The notes: generated by a model from the letters alone, not told the origin. 6,405 bases of DNA from an uncultured bacterium (GCA_903954205.1 CAJBMR010000071.1:1-6405); one strand, 5' to 3'. Positions 1 to 6,312 are shown, counted from the first letter of the stretch. Made by a program: numbers and translations.

Positions 1-128
1 GCCTTCTTGGCTGCGGCCTTCTTCACCGGCTTGTCCTCGACCGGCGTGGGCGGCCCAGCGGGGCGGCTAGCGGCCTTGCGGGGACGCGTCGTAGCGGAGC
101 CCGAAGGCCCTTGCGTGCTCTCGACCAT
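1..128 (-). CDS. N-terminal part of probable ribonuclease E/G (cut by the window edge)
   Basis: An open frame starts with ATG at 128-126 and runs off the left edge; about 42 codons are visible. The peptide begins MVESTQGPSGSATTRPRKAA and continues with Ser/Pro/Ala and Lys-rich sequence ending in a KKAAAKK run. It is basic, low in complexity and probably disordered. No catalytic or S1 domain lies within the window, so function is inferred from context only. In many actinobacteria the gene after the TIGR03960/TIGR03936 pair is RNase E/G, followed by rplU and rpmA, and actinobacterial RNase E proteins often start with long Lys/Ala/Pro-rich disordered regions. RNase E/G would cleave single-stranded RNA in mRNA decay and rRNA processing. 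A GAGAGG Shine-Dalgarno-like sequence sits about 10 bases before the ATG, supporting this start. The 93-base leader in front contains two strong hairpins. Any other protein with an alanine/lysine-rich N-terminus is possible. I am fairly sure of the frame and less sure of the product. Confidence 0.6.
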   Translation of the reverse strand, partial: MVESTQGPSGSATTRPRKAASRPAGPPTPVEDKPVKKAAAKK

Positions 129-137
129 GCGGTCGTT

Positions 138-144
138 TCCTCTC
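138..144 (-). promoter_or_regulatory. Shine-Dalgarno site of the probable RNase E/G gene
   Basis: On the minus strand, GAGAGGA ends nine bases before the ATG at 128. It is a moderate match to the anti-SD with slightly long spacing. It begins only two bases after the base of the 147-177 hairpin, so the structure could affect ribosome access. Confidence 0.5.
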
Positions 145-146
145 AC

Positions 147-177
147 GGTCCCGGGCGCTTCTGCGCCGCTCGGGACC
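147..177 (-). promoter_or_regulatory. Strong bulged hairpin in the leader of the probable RNase E/G gene
   Basis: Read on the minus strand, GGTCCCG (177-171) pairs perfectly with CGGGACC (153-147), and GGCGC (167-163) pairs with GCGCC (158-154). The loop is AGAA, and a three-base AGC bulge (170-168) lies on the 5' side. That makes 12 base pairs, mostly G-C. No T tract follows (next bases GTGAGAGG), so it is not a classical intrinsic terminator. It ends 18 bases before the start codon, directly upstream of the Shine-Dalgarno site. Possible roles are a 5'-UTR control or stability element, an RNA-processing boundary that protects the upstream mRNA's 3' end, or a U-less terminator. Pairing is seen directly; the role is inferred. 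Confidence 0.6.
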
Positions 178-185
178 TGGTCCAC

Positions 186-221
186 CGACCCTGGGGCCGG
201 CCGGCCCGGCGAACCGGGTCG
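186..221 (-). promoter_or_regulatory. G/C-rich hairpin cluster just after the DUF2344 stop codon
   Basis: Immediately after the TGA of the DUF2344 gene, the minus strand reads CCCGG-TTCG-CCGGG (218-205), a five-pair stem with a TTCG loop. It is followed by the 14-base perfect palindrome GGGCCGGCCGGCCC (207-194). A wider alternative stem pairs CGACCC (221-216) with GGGTCG (191-186). These alternatives overlap and cannot form together. No T tract follows. Its place right after a stop codon fits a 3'-end stabilising or U-less termination structure, or one half of a two-hairpin leader for the next gene. Confidence 0.45.
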
Positions 222-998
222 TCAAGTCTGGTCAGCCTCGCGGTCGGCAGCGAGGGGGTCACCGACCACGATTGCGTCGGCCGACCCTCCCTCGACGAGT
301 GGCCCTTGCATCTCCCGGGTCACGAGGGGTGGCGGTGTATGCCAACCATTCGCTACCGGCGAGGGGGCCACGCTGCGCAGAGCCGCGAGGATGTCGTCTG
401 GTCTCACGGAAGGGGTCACCTGCCGTAGGACCACCGTAAGTATCGCACACGCCGAGGTCTCGTCGTCGGCAGGCGCCACCTGCGCCATGAGCAGCGCGGC
501 ACGGACGTCGAAGGTGCGCAGGCCGTTCTTTGTGAGGCGTTCGACGAACACCTCGTCCGCAGCCAGGAGGCGATCGAGCGGATCCTGGGCCTGCGCGGGG
601 CTGAGCCCGGGCAGCTCGATCCGCCAGCAGCTCGCCTGCAGTCGGTCAGCAAAATCGGAGGTCCGGGCGACGACGACGTCGACGATGTCGAGCCCCGGGG
701 GCAGCGCCTCATCGATCCGGCGACGGAGGTCCTCGGGATCGCAAACCTCCGCGAGGCCGATCTCGAGGTATTCCGCCTCACTCGCCGTCCCGGTCGGGGC
801 GGCATTGGCATACGAGATCTTGGGGTGGGGGCTGAAGCCCGCGCTGTAGGCCATGGGTACGCCGGCCCGGCGGAGGGCACGCTCGAAGGCGCGCTGGAAA
901 TCGCGGTGGCTCGCGAAGCGCAGCCGCCCGCGCTTGGAGTAGCGCAGACGCACACGCTGGACGGGCGCAACGTGGTCGCGCGGCGGCTTGCGACTCAC
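222..998 (-). CDS. TIGR03936/DUF2344 family radical SAM-linked protein
   Basis: This 258-residue protein belongs to the DUF2344 (PF10105)/TIGR03936 family, found nearly always next to, or fused with, a TIGR03960 radical SAM protein. Its molecular function is not established to my knowledge. Visible family features are a basic N-terminal segment, QRVRLRYSKRGRLRFASHRD (residues 14-33), and the signature stretch FSPHPKISYANAAPTGTAS (55-73), followed by EAEYLEI (74-80). The C-terminal half (about 100-215) looks like a mixed alpha/beta domain, with a low-complexity acidic tail. No signal peptide or membrane segment is seen, so it should be cytosolic. It starts with GTG, and GTGA (998-995) overlaps the stop of the radical SAM gene. 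No Shine-Dalgarno sequence is visible, so translation is probably coupled to that gene. Such coupling favours a 1:1 complex. The family call is confident; the role, perhaps binding or presenting an RNA or protein substrate, is only inference. Confidence 0.88.
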   Translation of the reverse strand: MSRKPPRDHVAPVQRVRLRYSKRGRLRFASHRDFQRAFERALRRAGVPMAYSAGFSPHPKISYANAAPTGTASEAEYLEIGLAEVCDPEDLRRRIDEALPPGLDIVDVVVARTSDFADRLQASCWRIELPGLSPAQAQDPLDRLLAADEVFVERLTKNGLRTFDVRAALLMAQVAPADDETSACAILTVVLRQVTPSVRPDDILAALRSVAPSPVANGWHTPPPLVTREMQGPLVEGGSADAIVVGDPLAADREADQT

Positions 999-3007
999 GC
1001 GGGCTGACCGACGTAGCCGGGCAGAGGTGGCTCTGCCGACTCGCCGACGCGGAGGCCAGGCAGCCCCAGATCAGTCGGACCGATCTGAATGCTCGTGCCC
1101 ATCTGGTCGCAGACACCGCAGTCGAAGCAGGGAGTCCAGCGGCAGTCCTCGACCCCTTCCTCGTCGAGCGCGTCCTGCCAGTCCTGCCACAGCCACTCGC
1201 GATCCAGACCCGAATCCAGGTGGTCCCACGGCAGGACTTCGGCATGTTCGCGCTCGCGAGTGGTGTACCAGTCGAGGTCGATCGGCTCGTCAGCCAGCGC
1301 GACATCGGCCGCTGCAGCCCAGCGATCGAAGTCGAAGTGCTCGCTCCAGCCATCGAATCGCGCGCCCTCACGCCAGGCCTGGAGGATGACCCGACCCACG
1401 CGTCGATCGCCGCGTGACAGAAGGCCTTCGATGGTCCCGGGCTTGCCGTCGTGATAGCGGAAGCCGATGGACTTGCCGTACTCGCGGTTGGTGCGGATGG
1501 CGTCGCGCAGCTTGGCGAGACGCGCGTCGGTCGTCTCATGATCGAGCTGCGCCGCCCACTGGAAGGGAGTGTGGGGCTTGGGCACGAAGCCGCCGATAGA
1601 GACCGTGCAGCGAATGTCACGCCGTCCACTGACCTCGCGGCCGACTCGGATGACCTCGGCCGCCAGGCGCGCGATCTGCAGGACGTCTTCGTCGGTCTCG
1701 GTGGGCAGCCCGCACATGAAGTACAGCTTCACCTGTCGCCATCCCGCGCCGTAGGCGGTGGCAACCGTGCGGATGAGGTCTTCCTCGGTTACCTGCTTAT
1801 TGATCACCTTGCGCATGCGCTCACTACCGCCCTCGGGGGCGAAGGTGAGGCCACTGCGACGACCGTTGCGCGACAGTTCATTGGCAAGGTCGATGTTGAA
1901 GGCGTCTACGCGAGTGCTCGGCAGTGACAGAGACGTCTGCGATCCCTCGTAGCAGTCGGCGAGGTAGGTGGTCGTCTCCGCGATCTCAGAGTGGTCGGCG
2001 CTCGACAGCGAGAGCAGACCGACTTCTTCGTAGCCGGTCTTGGCGAGACCGTTGGCGACCATCGCGGCGATCCCGGCCTTGCTGCGCTCACGCACGGGGC
2101 GCGTGATCATCCCCGCCTGGCAGAAGCGGCATCCGCGCGTGCAGCCACGGAAGATCTCCACGCTCATCCGCTCGTGCACCGTCTCAGCCAGAGGTACGAG
2201 CGGGGCCTTCGGGTAGGGCCACTCGTCAAGGTCCATGAGCGTGTGCTTCGCCACGCGCCAGGGGGCAGCCGACTGACGGGGCACCACGCGGCGGATACGG
2301 CCGTCGGGGAGGTATTCGACGTCGTACATCGAGGGGACGTAGGCCACGCCCGAGCGGGCGATCGCCTCCAGGAGGCCGGCGCGACCATCGGGACGGCCCG
2401 CCTGCTTCCACTCGCGCACGATCTCGCTGAGTCGGAGCACGGCCTCCTCGCCATCACCGAGCACGGCGGCGTCGATGAAGTCCGCGATGGGCTCGGGGTT
2501 GAAGGCAGCGTGACCACCCGCGACCACCACCGGGTGAGACTCATCGCGCTCGGTGGCGATGAGCGGGACGCCGGCGAGGTCGAGGGCCGTGAGCATGTTG
2601 GTGTAGCCGAGTTCCGTGGAGAAGGAGAGGCCGAGGAGGTCGAAGGCTCCTACGGGGCGATGCGAGTCCACGGTGAATTGCGGCACACCGTGCTCGCGCA
2701 TGAGTGCCTCGAGGTCGGGCCATACGGCGTACGTGCGCTCACACAGCACGCCGGGCTGCTCGTTGAGCACCTCGTAGAGGATCTGCACACCCTGGTTGGG
2801 GGCCCCCACCTCGTATGCGTCGGGATACATCAGGGCCCAGCGCACATCGGCGTCGTCCCAGTCGGCAGCGACGGCATTGACCTCCCCGCCGACGTACTGA
2901 ATCGGCTTCTGGACGAGAGGGAGGAGCGCCTCGAGGGCGGGGAAGATCGAGTCGGCGGAGCCCGCCAGGGGCGGCTGTGCCGGCCCTTGGGGCCAGGTCG
3001 TCGGCAT
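995..3007 (-). CDS. TIGR03960 family B12-binding-type radical SAM protein
   Basis: A 670-residue cytosolic protein. Residues ~53-195 form a Rossmann-like, B12-binding-type domain with DAYEVGAPNQG (63-73), GGHAAFNPEP (164-173) and GDGEEAV (184-190). The radical SAM core (~280-480) carries CTRGCRFC, where C289, C293 and C296 should bind a [4Fe-4S] cluster that cleaves S-adenosylmethionine. It also has FAPEGGSERMR (389-399) and the family-typical tail of the core. Residues ~500-560 (GFRYHDGKPGTIEGLLSRG, 515-533) match this family. Near the C-terminus C622, C627, C630 and C633 (CX4CX2CX2C) form a second metal-site candidate. The substrate is unknown. The length is near what I would expect for an unfused family member. 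The gene lies 24 bases after rodA and overlaps the DUF2344 gene by four bases. The ATG at 3007 is the only plausible start. No Shine-Dalgarno site precedes it; a pyrimidine-rich CCCTCTTCCC does, suggesting leaderless or SD-independent initiation. Confidence 0.93.
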   Translation of the reverse strand: MPTTWPQGPAQPPLAGSADSIFPALEALLPLVQKPIQYVGGEVNAVAADWDDADVRWALMYPDAYEVGAPNQGVQILYEVLNEQPGVLCERTYAVWPDLEALMREHGVPQFTVDSHRPVGAFDLLGLSFSTELGYTNMLTALDLAGVPLIATERDESHPVVVAGGHAAFNPEPIADFIDAAVLGDGEEAVLRLSEIVREWKQAGRPDGRAGLLEAIARSGVAYVPSMYDVEYLPDGRIRRVVPRQSAAPWRVAKHTLMDLDEWPYPKAPLVPLAETVHERMSVEIFRGCTRGCRFCQAGMITRPVRERSKAGIAAMVANGLAKTGYEEVGLLSLSSADHSEIAETTTYLADCYEGSQTSLSLPSTRVDAFNIDLANELSRNGRRSGLTFAPEGGSERMRKVINKQVTEEDLIRTVATAYGAGWRQVKLYFMCGLPTETDEDVLQIARLAAEVIRVGREVSGRRDIRCTVSIGGFVPKPHTPFQWAAQLDHETTDARLAKLRDAIRTNREYGKSIGFRYHDGKPGTIEGLLSRGDRRVGRVILQAWREGARFDGWSEHFDFDRWAAAADVALADEPIDLDWYTTREREHAEVLPWDHLDSGLDREWLWQDWQDALDEEGVEDCRWTPCFDCGVCDQMGTSIQIGPTDLGLPGLRVGESAEPPLPGYVGQPA

Positions 3008-3013
3008 GGGAAG

Positions 3014-3019
3014 AGGGTA
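3014..3019 (-). promoter_or_regulatory. Possible -10 box for a leaderless transcript of the radical SAM gene
   Basis: On the minus strand TACCCT fits the actinobacterial TANNNT -10 consensus. It ends six bases before the ATG at 3007, the spacing expected if transcription starts at the A of the start codon. The absence of a Shine-Dalgarno site supports this. No good -35 hexamer is seen 16-19 bases upstream, and a six-base match can occur by chance, so this is tentative. Confidence 0.3.
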
Positions 3020-3031
3020 CCCGCGAGGGGG

Positions 3032-4204
3032 TCAGGGCTGTTGCTGCTGGTGCAGGCGCACGTTTTCGAGCAGTCCCAGCGCGATCCATGACGCAAACAT
3101 CGAGGTACCCCCGTAGGAGACGAAGGGCAGTGGAACTCCCGTGATGGGCATGATCCCGACGTTCATCCCAATGTTCTCGAAGGTCTGGAAGGCCAGCCAC
3201 GCGACGACGCCCGCGGCGACCAGGCGGCCGTAGAGCTCACCCGCGCCGAGGGCGATGCGCATGCCGCGCCACAGCACGATGCTGAGGAGCAGGAGCGTGA
3301 TGGCGGCTCCGATGAAGCCCGCCTCCTCGCCGATGACGGTGAAGATGAAGTCGCTCTCGTTGACGGGAACGAAGTTGCCCTGCGTCTGCGGCCCCTGGAA
3401 GAGGCCACGACCCCACAGTCCGCCACCGCCGATGGCGATGCGCGCCTGCGTCGCGTTGTAGGCGGCGGTACTGGCGGCGTCTTCTGGATTGATGAAGGAG
3501 GTGAGTCGTGCGATCTGGTAGTCCCGCACGAAGCCCAACTGCCAGGCGACGACGGCGGCAGTGACCCCGCCGACGAGAAGCCCGGCCACCCATCTCGTGC
3601 GCGCGCCCGAGACGGCAACCATGGTGATGACGATGGTGCACATGATGAGCACCGTGCCGGTGTCGTTCTGGAGCAGGACGAGTCCGATGGGAATCGCGGC
3701 AAGGCCCAGGGCCAGTGCGACATCTCGATCGCGAGGCTCGGCCTCCGCATCGCGCTTCTCGGCCAGCACCACGGCAAGGATCAGGACGATCGCCACCTTG
3801 GCAAACTCCGAGGGCTGCAGGGTGAACCCACCCGGGACCTGCACCCACGCACGCGCCCCGGCGATCGACGTCCCGAGCGGGGTGTAGACGAGCAGGATGC
3901 CGATGATGGCAAGGCCGTAGATCACGGGCGCATAGGCACGCAGGAGTCGGTAGTCAAGGCGAGAAACGACGAACGCCAGGATCAATCCGATGGCGATGTT
4001 GACGAGGTGTCGATTGAGGAAGTACTGGGGGTCATCCCCCGCCAGATCCGAACGGCTGGCCGACCAGACGAAGAGCGAACTGCCGACGCTGAGGACGAGG
4101 GCCGCGGCCAGCAACCACCAGTCCAACCGGCGCCAGTAGGACTGTCGCCCCTCCTGGCGCGCACCGATGAAACGGCGATTCGGCGTCGTCTCCGACACGC
4201 TCAC
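3032..4204 (-). CDS. rodA: RodA, SEDS peptidoglycan glycosyltransferase for cell elongation
   Basis: This 390-residue integral membrane protein polymerises lipid II into glycan strands and works with the class B PBP encoded just upstream. About ten hydrophobic segments are visible, roughly at 30-48, 67-80, 92-108, 134-148, 162-178, 182-198, 204-222, 290-312, 326-342 and 362-380. SEDS landmarks are GARAW (116-120), QPSEFAK (130-136), and NESDFIFTVIGEE (282-294), where D285 aligns by motif with the essential Asp of Bacillus RodA. There is also the C-terminal NIGMNVGIMPITGVPLPFVS (344-363) followed by YGGTSM. The loop after helix 5 has QNDTGT (179-184), where many relatives read QPDxGT. A cytosolic N-terminal tail of ~28 residues and a glutamine-rich end (HQQQQP) flank the core. 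Translation starts with GTG. GTGA (4204-4201) overlaps the mrdA stop, and GGAGG (4216-4212) sits seven bases upstream. Context rather than sequence alone separates RodA from FtsW: it follows PBP2 in an mre-type cluster. Confidence 0.95.
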   Translation of the reverse strand: MSVSETTPNRRFIGARQEGRQSYWRRLDWWLLAAALVLSVGSSLFVWSASRSDLAGDDPQYFLNRHLVNIAIGLILAFVVSRLDYRLLRAYAPVIYGLAIIGILLVYTPLGTSIAGARAWVQVPGGFTLQPSEFAKVAIVLILAVVLAEKRDAEAEPRDRDVALALGLAAIPIGLVLLQNDTGTVLIMCTIVITMVAVSGARTRWVAGLLVGGVTAAVVAWQLGFVRDYQIARLTSFINPEDAASTAAYNATQARIAIGGGGLWGRGLFQGPQTQGNFVPVNESDFIFTVIGEEAGFIGAAITLLLLSIVLWRGMRIALGAGELYGRLVAAGVVAWLAFQTFENIGMNVGIMPITGVPLPFVSYGGTSMFASWIALGLLENVRLHQQQQP

Positions 4205-6312
4205 GGCGTCGCCTCCGGGATCACAGGAGTGCCGTCAGGGCGCACGACCGGCAGTGTCCGCGATGGGGCCCCGCCGATGAGGACGCTCTTGGCAGGGTCA
4301 ACGATGCCGTCGACGACACCAAAGAGAGCGTCGTAGATCGTGCGCACCCCGGGTCCGACCGTGAGCGAGCCGGTGCCGCCGCGCGTCACCATCATCACGA
4401 CGGCGTACTGGGGATCGTCGGCCGGTGCGAAACTCGCGTACCACGCGGTGGTCGAATTGTCGCTGAATACCTGAGCGGATCCCGTCTTCGATGCAACAGG
4501 AATCTCGTCCAACGGGAAACCGTCGAAGGGGATGCGCCCTGTGCCCTCGGACGTCACGCCTGCGAGTGCGGTGCGTAGGAAGTCGAAGGTGCCCTCCGGT
4601 GCCGGCACCTGGGCGCGGACCACCGGGTCGAACTGCTTCACAACCTCGCCGCGGCTGGTCAGGATCGCCTTCGCCACCTGCGGCTGGTAGACGGTGCCGC
4701 CGTTGGCGATCGCGGCGTACGCCATGGCGAGCTGCAGTGGCGTGATGGCCGTGTCGCCCTGGCCGATGGAGGCGTTGATTGCGTCACCGTTGCGCCACCG
4801 GAAACCGTCGAGGCAGTTCTCCTTCGCGAGCGCCGTGTAGTACTCGGCGAGCTTGGGGTCTTCCTCGCGCAGTTGGGAGAAGCCCTCCTTGGCGTCCGAG
4901 CACCACTGCTCGCGGCGCTGCTCCCAGACCGCGAGCTTCTCGTCACGCCCGGAGACGAGGCCGACTGCCTCATTGGGCAGGTCGATGCCCGTCCGCTCTC
5001 CCAGGCGGAAGGCCGCGGCCGTCTCCGCGATGGGATCGGGTGCACCTTGCGGCGCGTAGAGGCCACCGCCCTTGAGCCAAATCTCGTCCGCGATCCGGTA
5101 GAAGACGGTGTTGCAGGAGACCTCGAGTGCGCGCTGCAGGGTGATGGGCCCGTAACCGGACGACTCGAAGTTGCGGAAGCGCTGGGAGCCGACCGTGTAG
5201 TCGGCCGGGCACGGGTAGGTGCCGCCCAGGTCGTAGCCCTCACGTGCCGCGGCCACGGTCGTCACAGCCTTGTACGTCGATCCCGGAGCGTAGGTGCCCT
5301 GCGTCACCGTCGAGGACAGTGCGCGTTCGGCGAGGAGCCGATCGTAGTCGCGCGAGGAGATGCCGCCGACCCACAGTTGCGGGTCATACGTCGGATAACT
5401 CGCCATCGCCAGTACCGCGCCGGTGCGGACGTCGATGACGACTGCAGCCCCGGTGTCGGCCACGTCGCCCTCCTCGCGAGCGCGCGCAACCGAGTCGGAC
5501 AGTGCCTGCTCCACGACCTGCTGGAGGTTGGCGTCGACGTTGGTGACGACGTAGTTGCCCGCCACCGGATCGGATTCTGAGACCGTGCCGGTGACGCGAC
5601 CCACCTGGTCCACCGCGAGGGTCGTGATGCCGGGAATGCCGCGCAGTTCGCCGTCGTACTGCGCCTCAAGTCCATTGCGGCCCACGAGGTCACGCGCCCG
5701 CAATCGCGCGGGATCGGCGCTGTCGCCCTGGGCATCGAGCTGCTCCTGCGTGACCGGCCCGACGTAGCCGAGCACGTGGGCGAGGTTGGCATCAAAAGGA
5801 CTCGGATATTCGCGCACCGCTTCGAGTTGCGCGGTGATCCCGGGGAAATCGGCGCGACGTTCCATGATCGTGAGCGCCGTCTCGGTAGCGACATCCTTCG
5901 CGACGGGGATGGGCTGATAGGGCGAGCCATCCCAGCAGACGGGCAGGGGCGGAGCACCCTCCGAGCCGCAGGGCATGAGCTTTTGCTCGATCGACTCGCG
6001 GGAGACCCCCAGCGATTCGGCTAGACGCTGGAGCACGGCGGTGCCGTCGTCGTCTTCACGTGCGAGCGCGGTGCGATCGATGGAGACCACAAGCGAGGTG
6101 CGGTTGGCGACCAGGGGTCGGCCACGCTGATCAAGGATGAGACCACGCACGGCTGGAGTGATCACCTCACGCGTGGTGTTGCTCGCGGCCTGGGCGGCGT
6201 ACTCCTCCCCCACGACTAACTGCAAATAGAACAGCCGGGCCGTGAGGGTCGCGATGAGGGACACGATGAGCACACCGAGGACGACGAGACGCAGGTGAGA
6301 CCTGTCGCTCAT
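4201..6312 (-). CDS. mrdA: Penicillin-binding protein 2, class B transpeptidase for cell elongation
   Basis: This 703-residue protein crosslinks peptidoglycan stem peptides outside the membrane and is the partner of RodA. A short basic N-terminus is followed by one membrane segment (~8-32), giving a bitopic topology. The PBP dimer/pedestal domain spans ~50-250, with RGLILDQRGRPLVANR (56-71) and GRNGLEAQYDGELRG (211-225). The transpeptidase domain spans ~285-665 and has all three catalytic motifs: PGSTYK with nucleophile S345 and K348, SCN (399-401), and KTGSA (609-613). NASIGQGDTAITPLQLA (513-529) is also typical. The SxN-KTG interval includes a Cys-flanked insert (C471-C500) that I recall from other actinobacterial PBP2s; C115 and C126 are a further pair. 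Start choice: the frame stays open to 6393, but the ATG at 6312 has GAGGAGG five bases upstream and gives the usual short N-terminus. It overlaps the upstream frame by ATGA and rodA by GTGA. Codon 32 is TTA, apparently the only in-frame TTA in the window. Confidence 0.95.
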   Translation of the reverse strand: MSDRSHLRLVVLGVLIVSLIATLTARLFYLQLVVGEEYAAQAASNTTREVITPAVRGLILDQRGRPLVANRTSLVVSIDRTALAREDDDGTAVLQRLAESLGVSRESIEQKLMPCGSEGAPPLPVCWDGSPYQPIPVAKDVATETALTIMERRADFPGITAQLEAVREYPSPFDANLAHVLGYVGPVTQEQLDAQGDSADPARLRARDLVGRNGLEAQYDGELRGIPGITTLAVDQVGRVTGTVSESDPVAGNYVVTNVDANLQQVVEQALSDSVARAREEGDVADTGAAVVIDVRTGAVLAMASYPTYDPQLWVGGISSRDYDRLLAERALSSTVTQGTYAPGSTYKAVTTVAAAREGYDLGGTYPCPADYTVGSQRFRNFESSGYGPITLQRALEVSCNTVFYRIADEIWLKGGGLYAPQGAPDPIAETAAAFRLGERTGIDLPNEAVGLVSGRDEKLAVWEQRREQWCSDAKEGFSQLREEDPKLAEYYTALAKENCLDGFRWRNGDAINASIGQGDTAITPLQLAMAYAAIANGGTVYQPQVAKAILTSRGEVVKQFDPVVRAQVPAPEGTFDFLRTALAGVTSEGTGRIPFDGFPLDEIPVASKTGSAQVFSDNSTTAWYASFAPADDPQYAVVMMVTRGGTGSLTVGPGVRTIYDALFGVVDGIVDPAKSVLIGGAPSRTLPVVRPDGTPVIPEATP
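4212..4216 (-). promoter_or_regulatory. Ribosome binding site of rodA inside the mrdA 3' end
   Basis: GGAGG on the minus strand lies seven bases before the GTG at 4204 and within the last codons of mrdA. It supports the GTG start and an arrangement in which ribosomes finishing mrdA reinitiate on rodA. Confidence 0.7.

Noticed and set aside
147..177. Classical Rho-independent terminator between the DUF2344 gene and the next gene
   Set aside because: The stem is strong but is followed by GTGAGAGG rather than a T tract, and the SD and start codon come straight after. It is kept as a regulatory hairpin.
7..849. 280-codon plus-strand open frame over the DUF2344 gene and the leader
   Set aside because: The product is Ser/Arg/Ala-rich low complexity, typical of antisense frames in GC-rich DNA, and it runs across a well-supported gene and an intergenic hairpin region.
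3015..3022. GGGTACCC palindrome in the rodA-radical SAM gap as an operator
   Set aside because: Eight bases are too short in GC-rich DNA to claim a binding site, and no second copy was noticed.
1991..3091. 366-codon plus-strand open frame opposite the radical SAM gene
   Set aside because: It is a shadow of the high-GC minus-strand gene. The peptide has no recognisable domain, and the opposite frame encodes a clear family member with catalytic cysteines.
4873..5580. 235-codon plus-strand open frame inside mrdA
   Set aside because: It lies opposite the PBP2 catalytic domain and has no domain signature or convincing ribosome site of its own.
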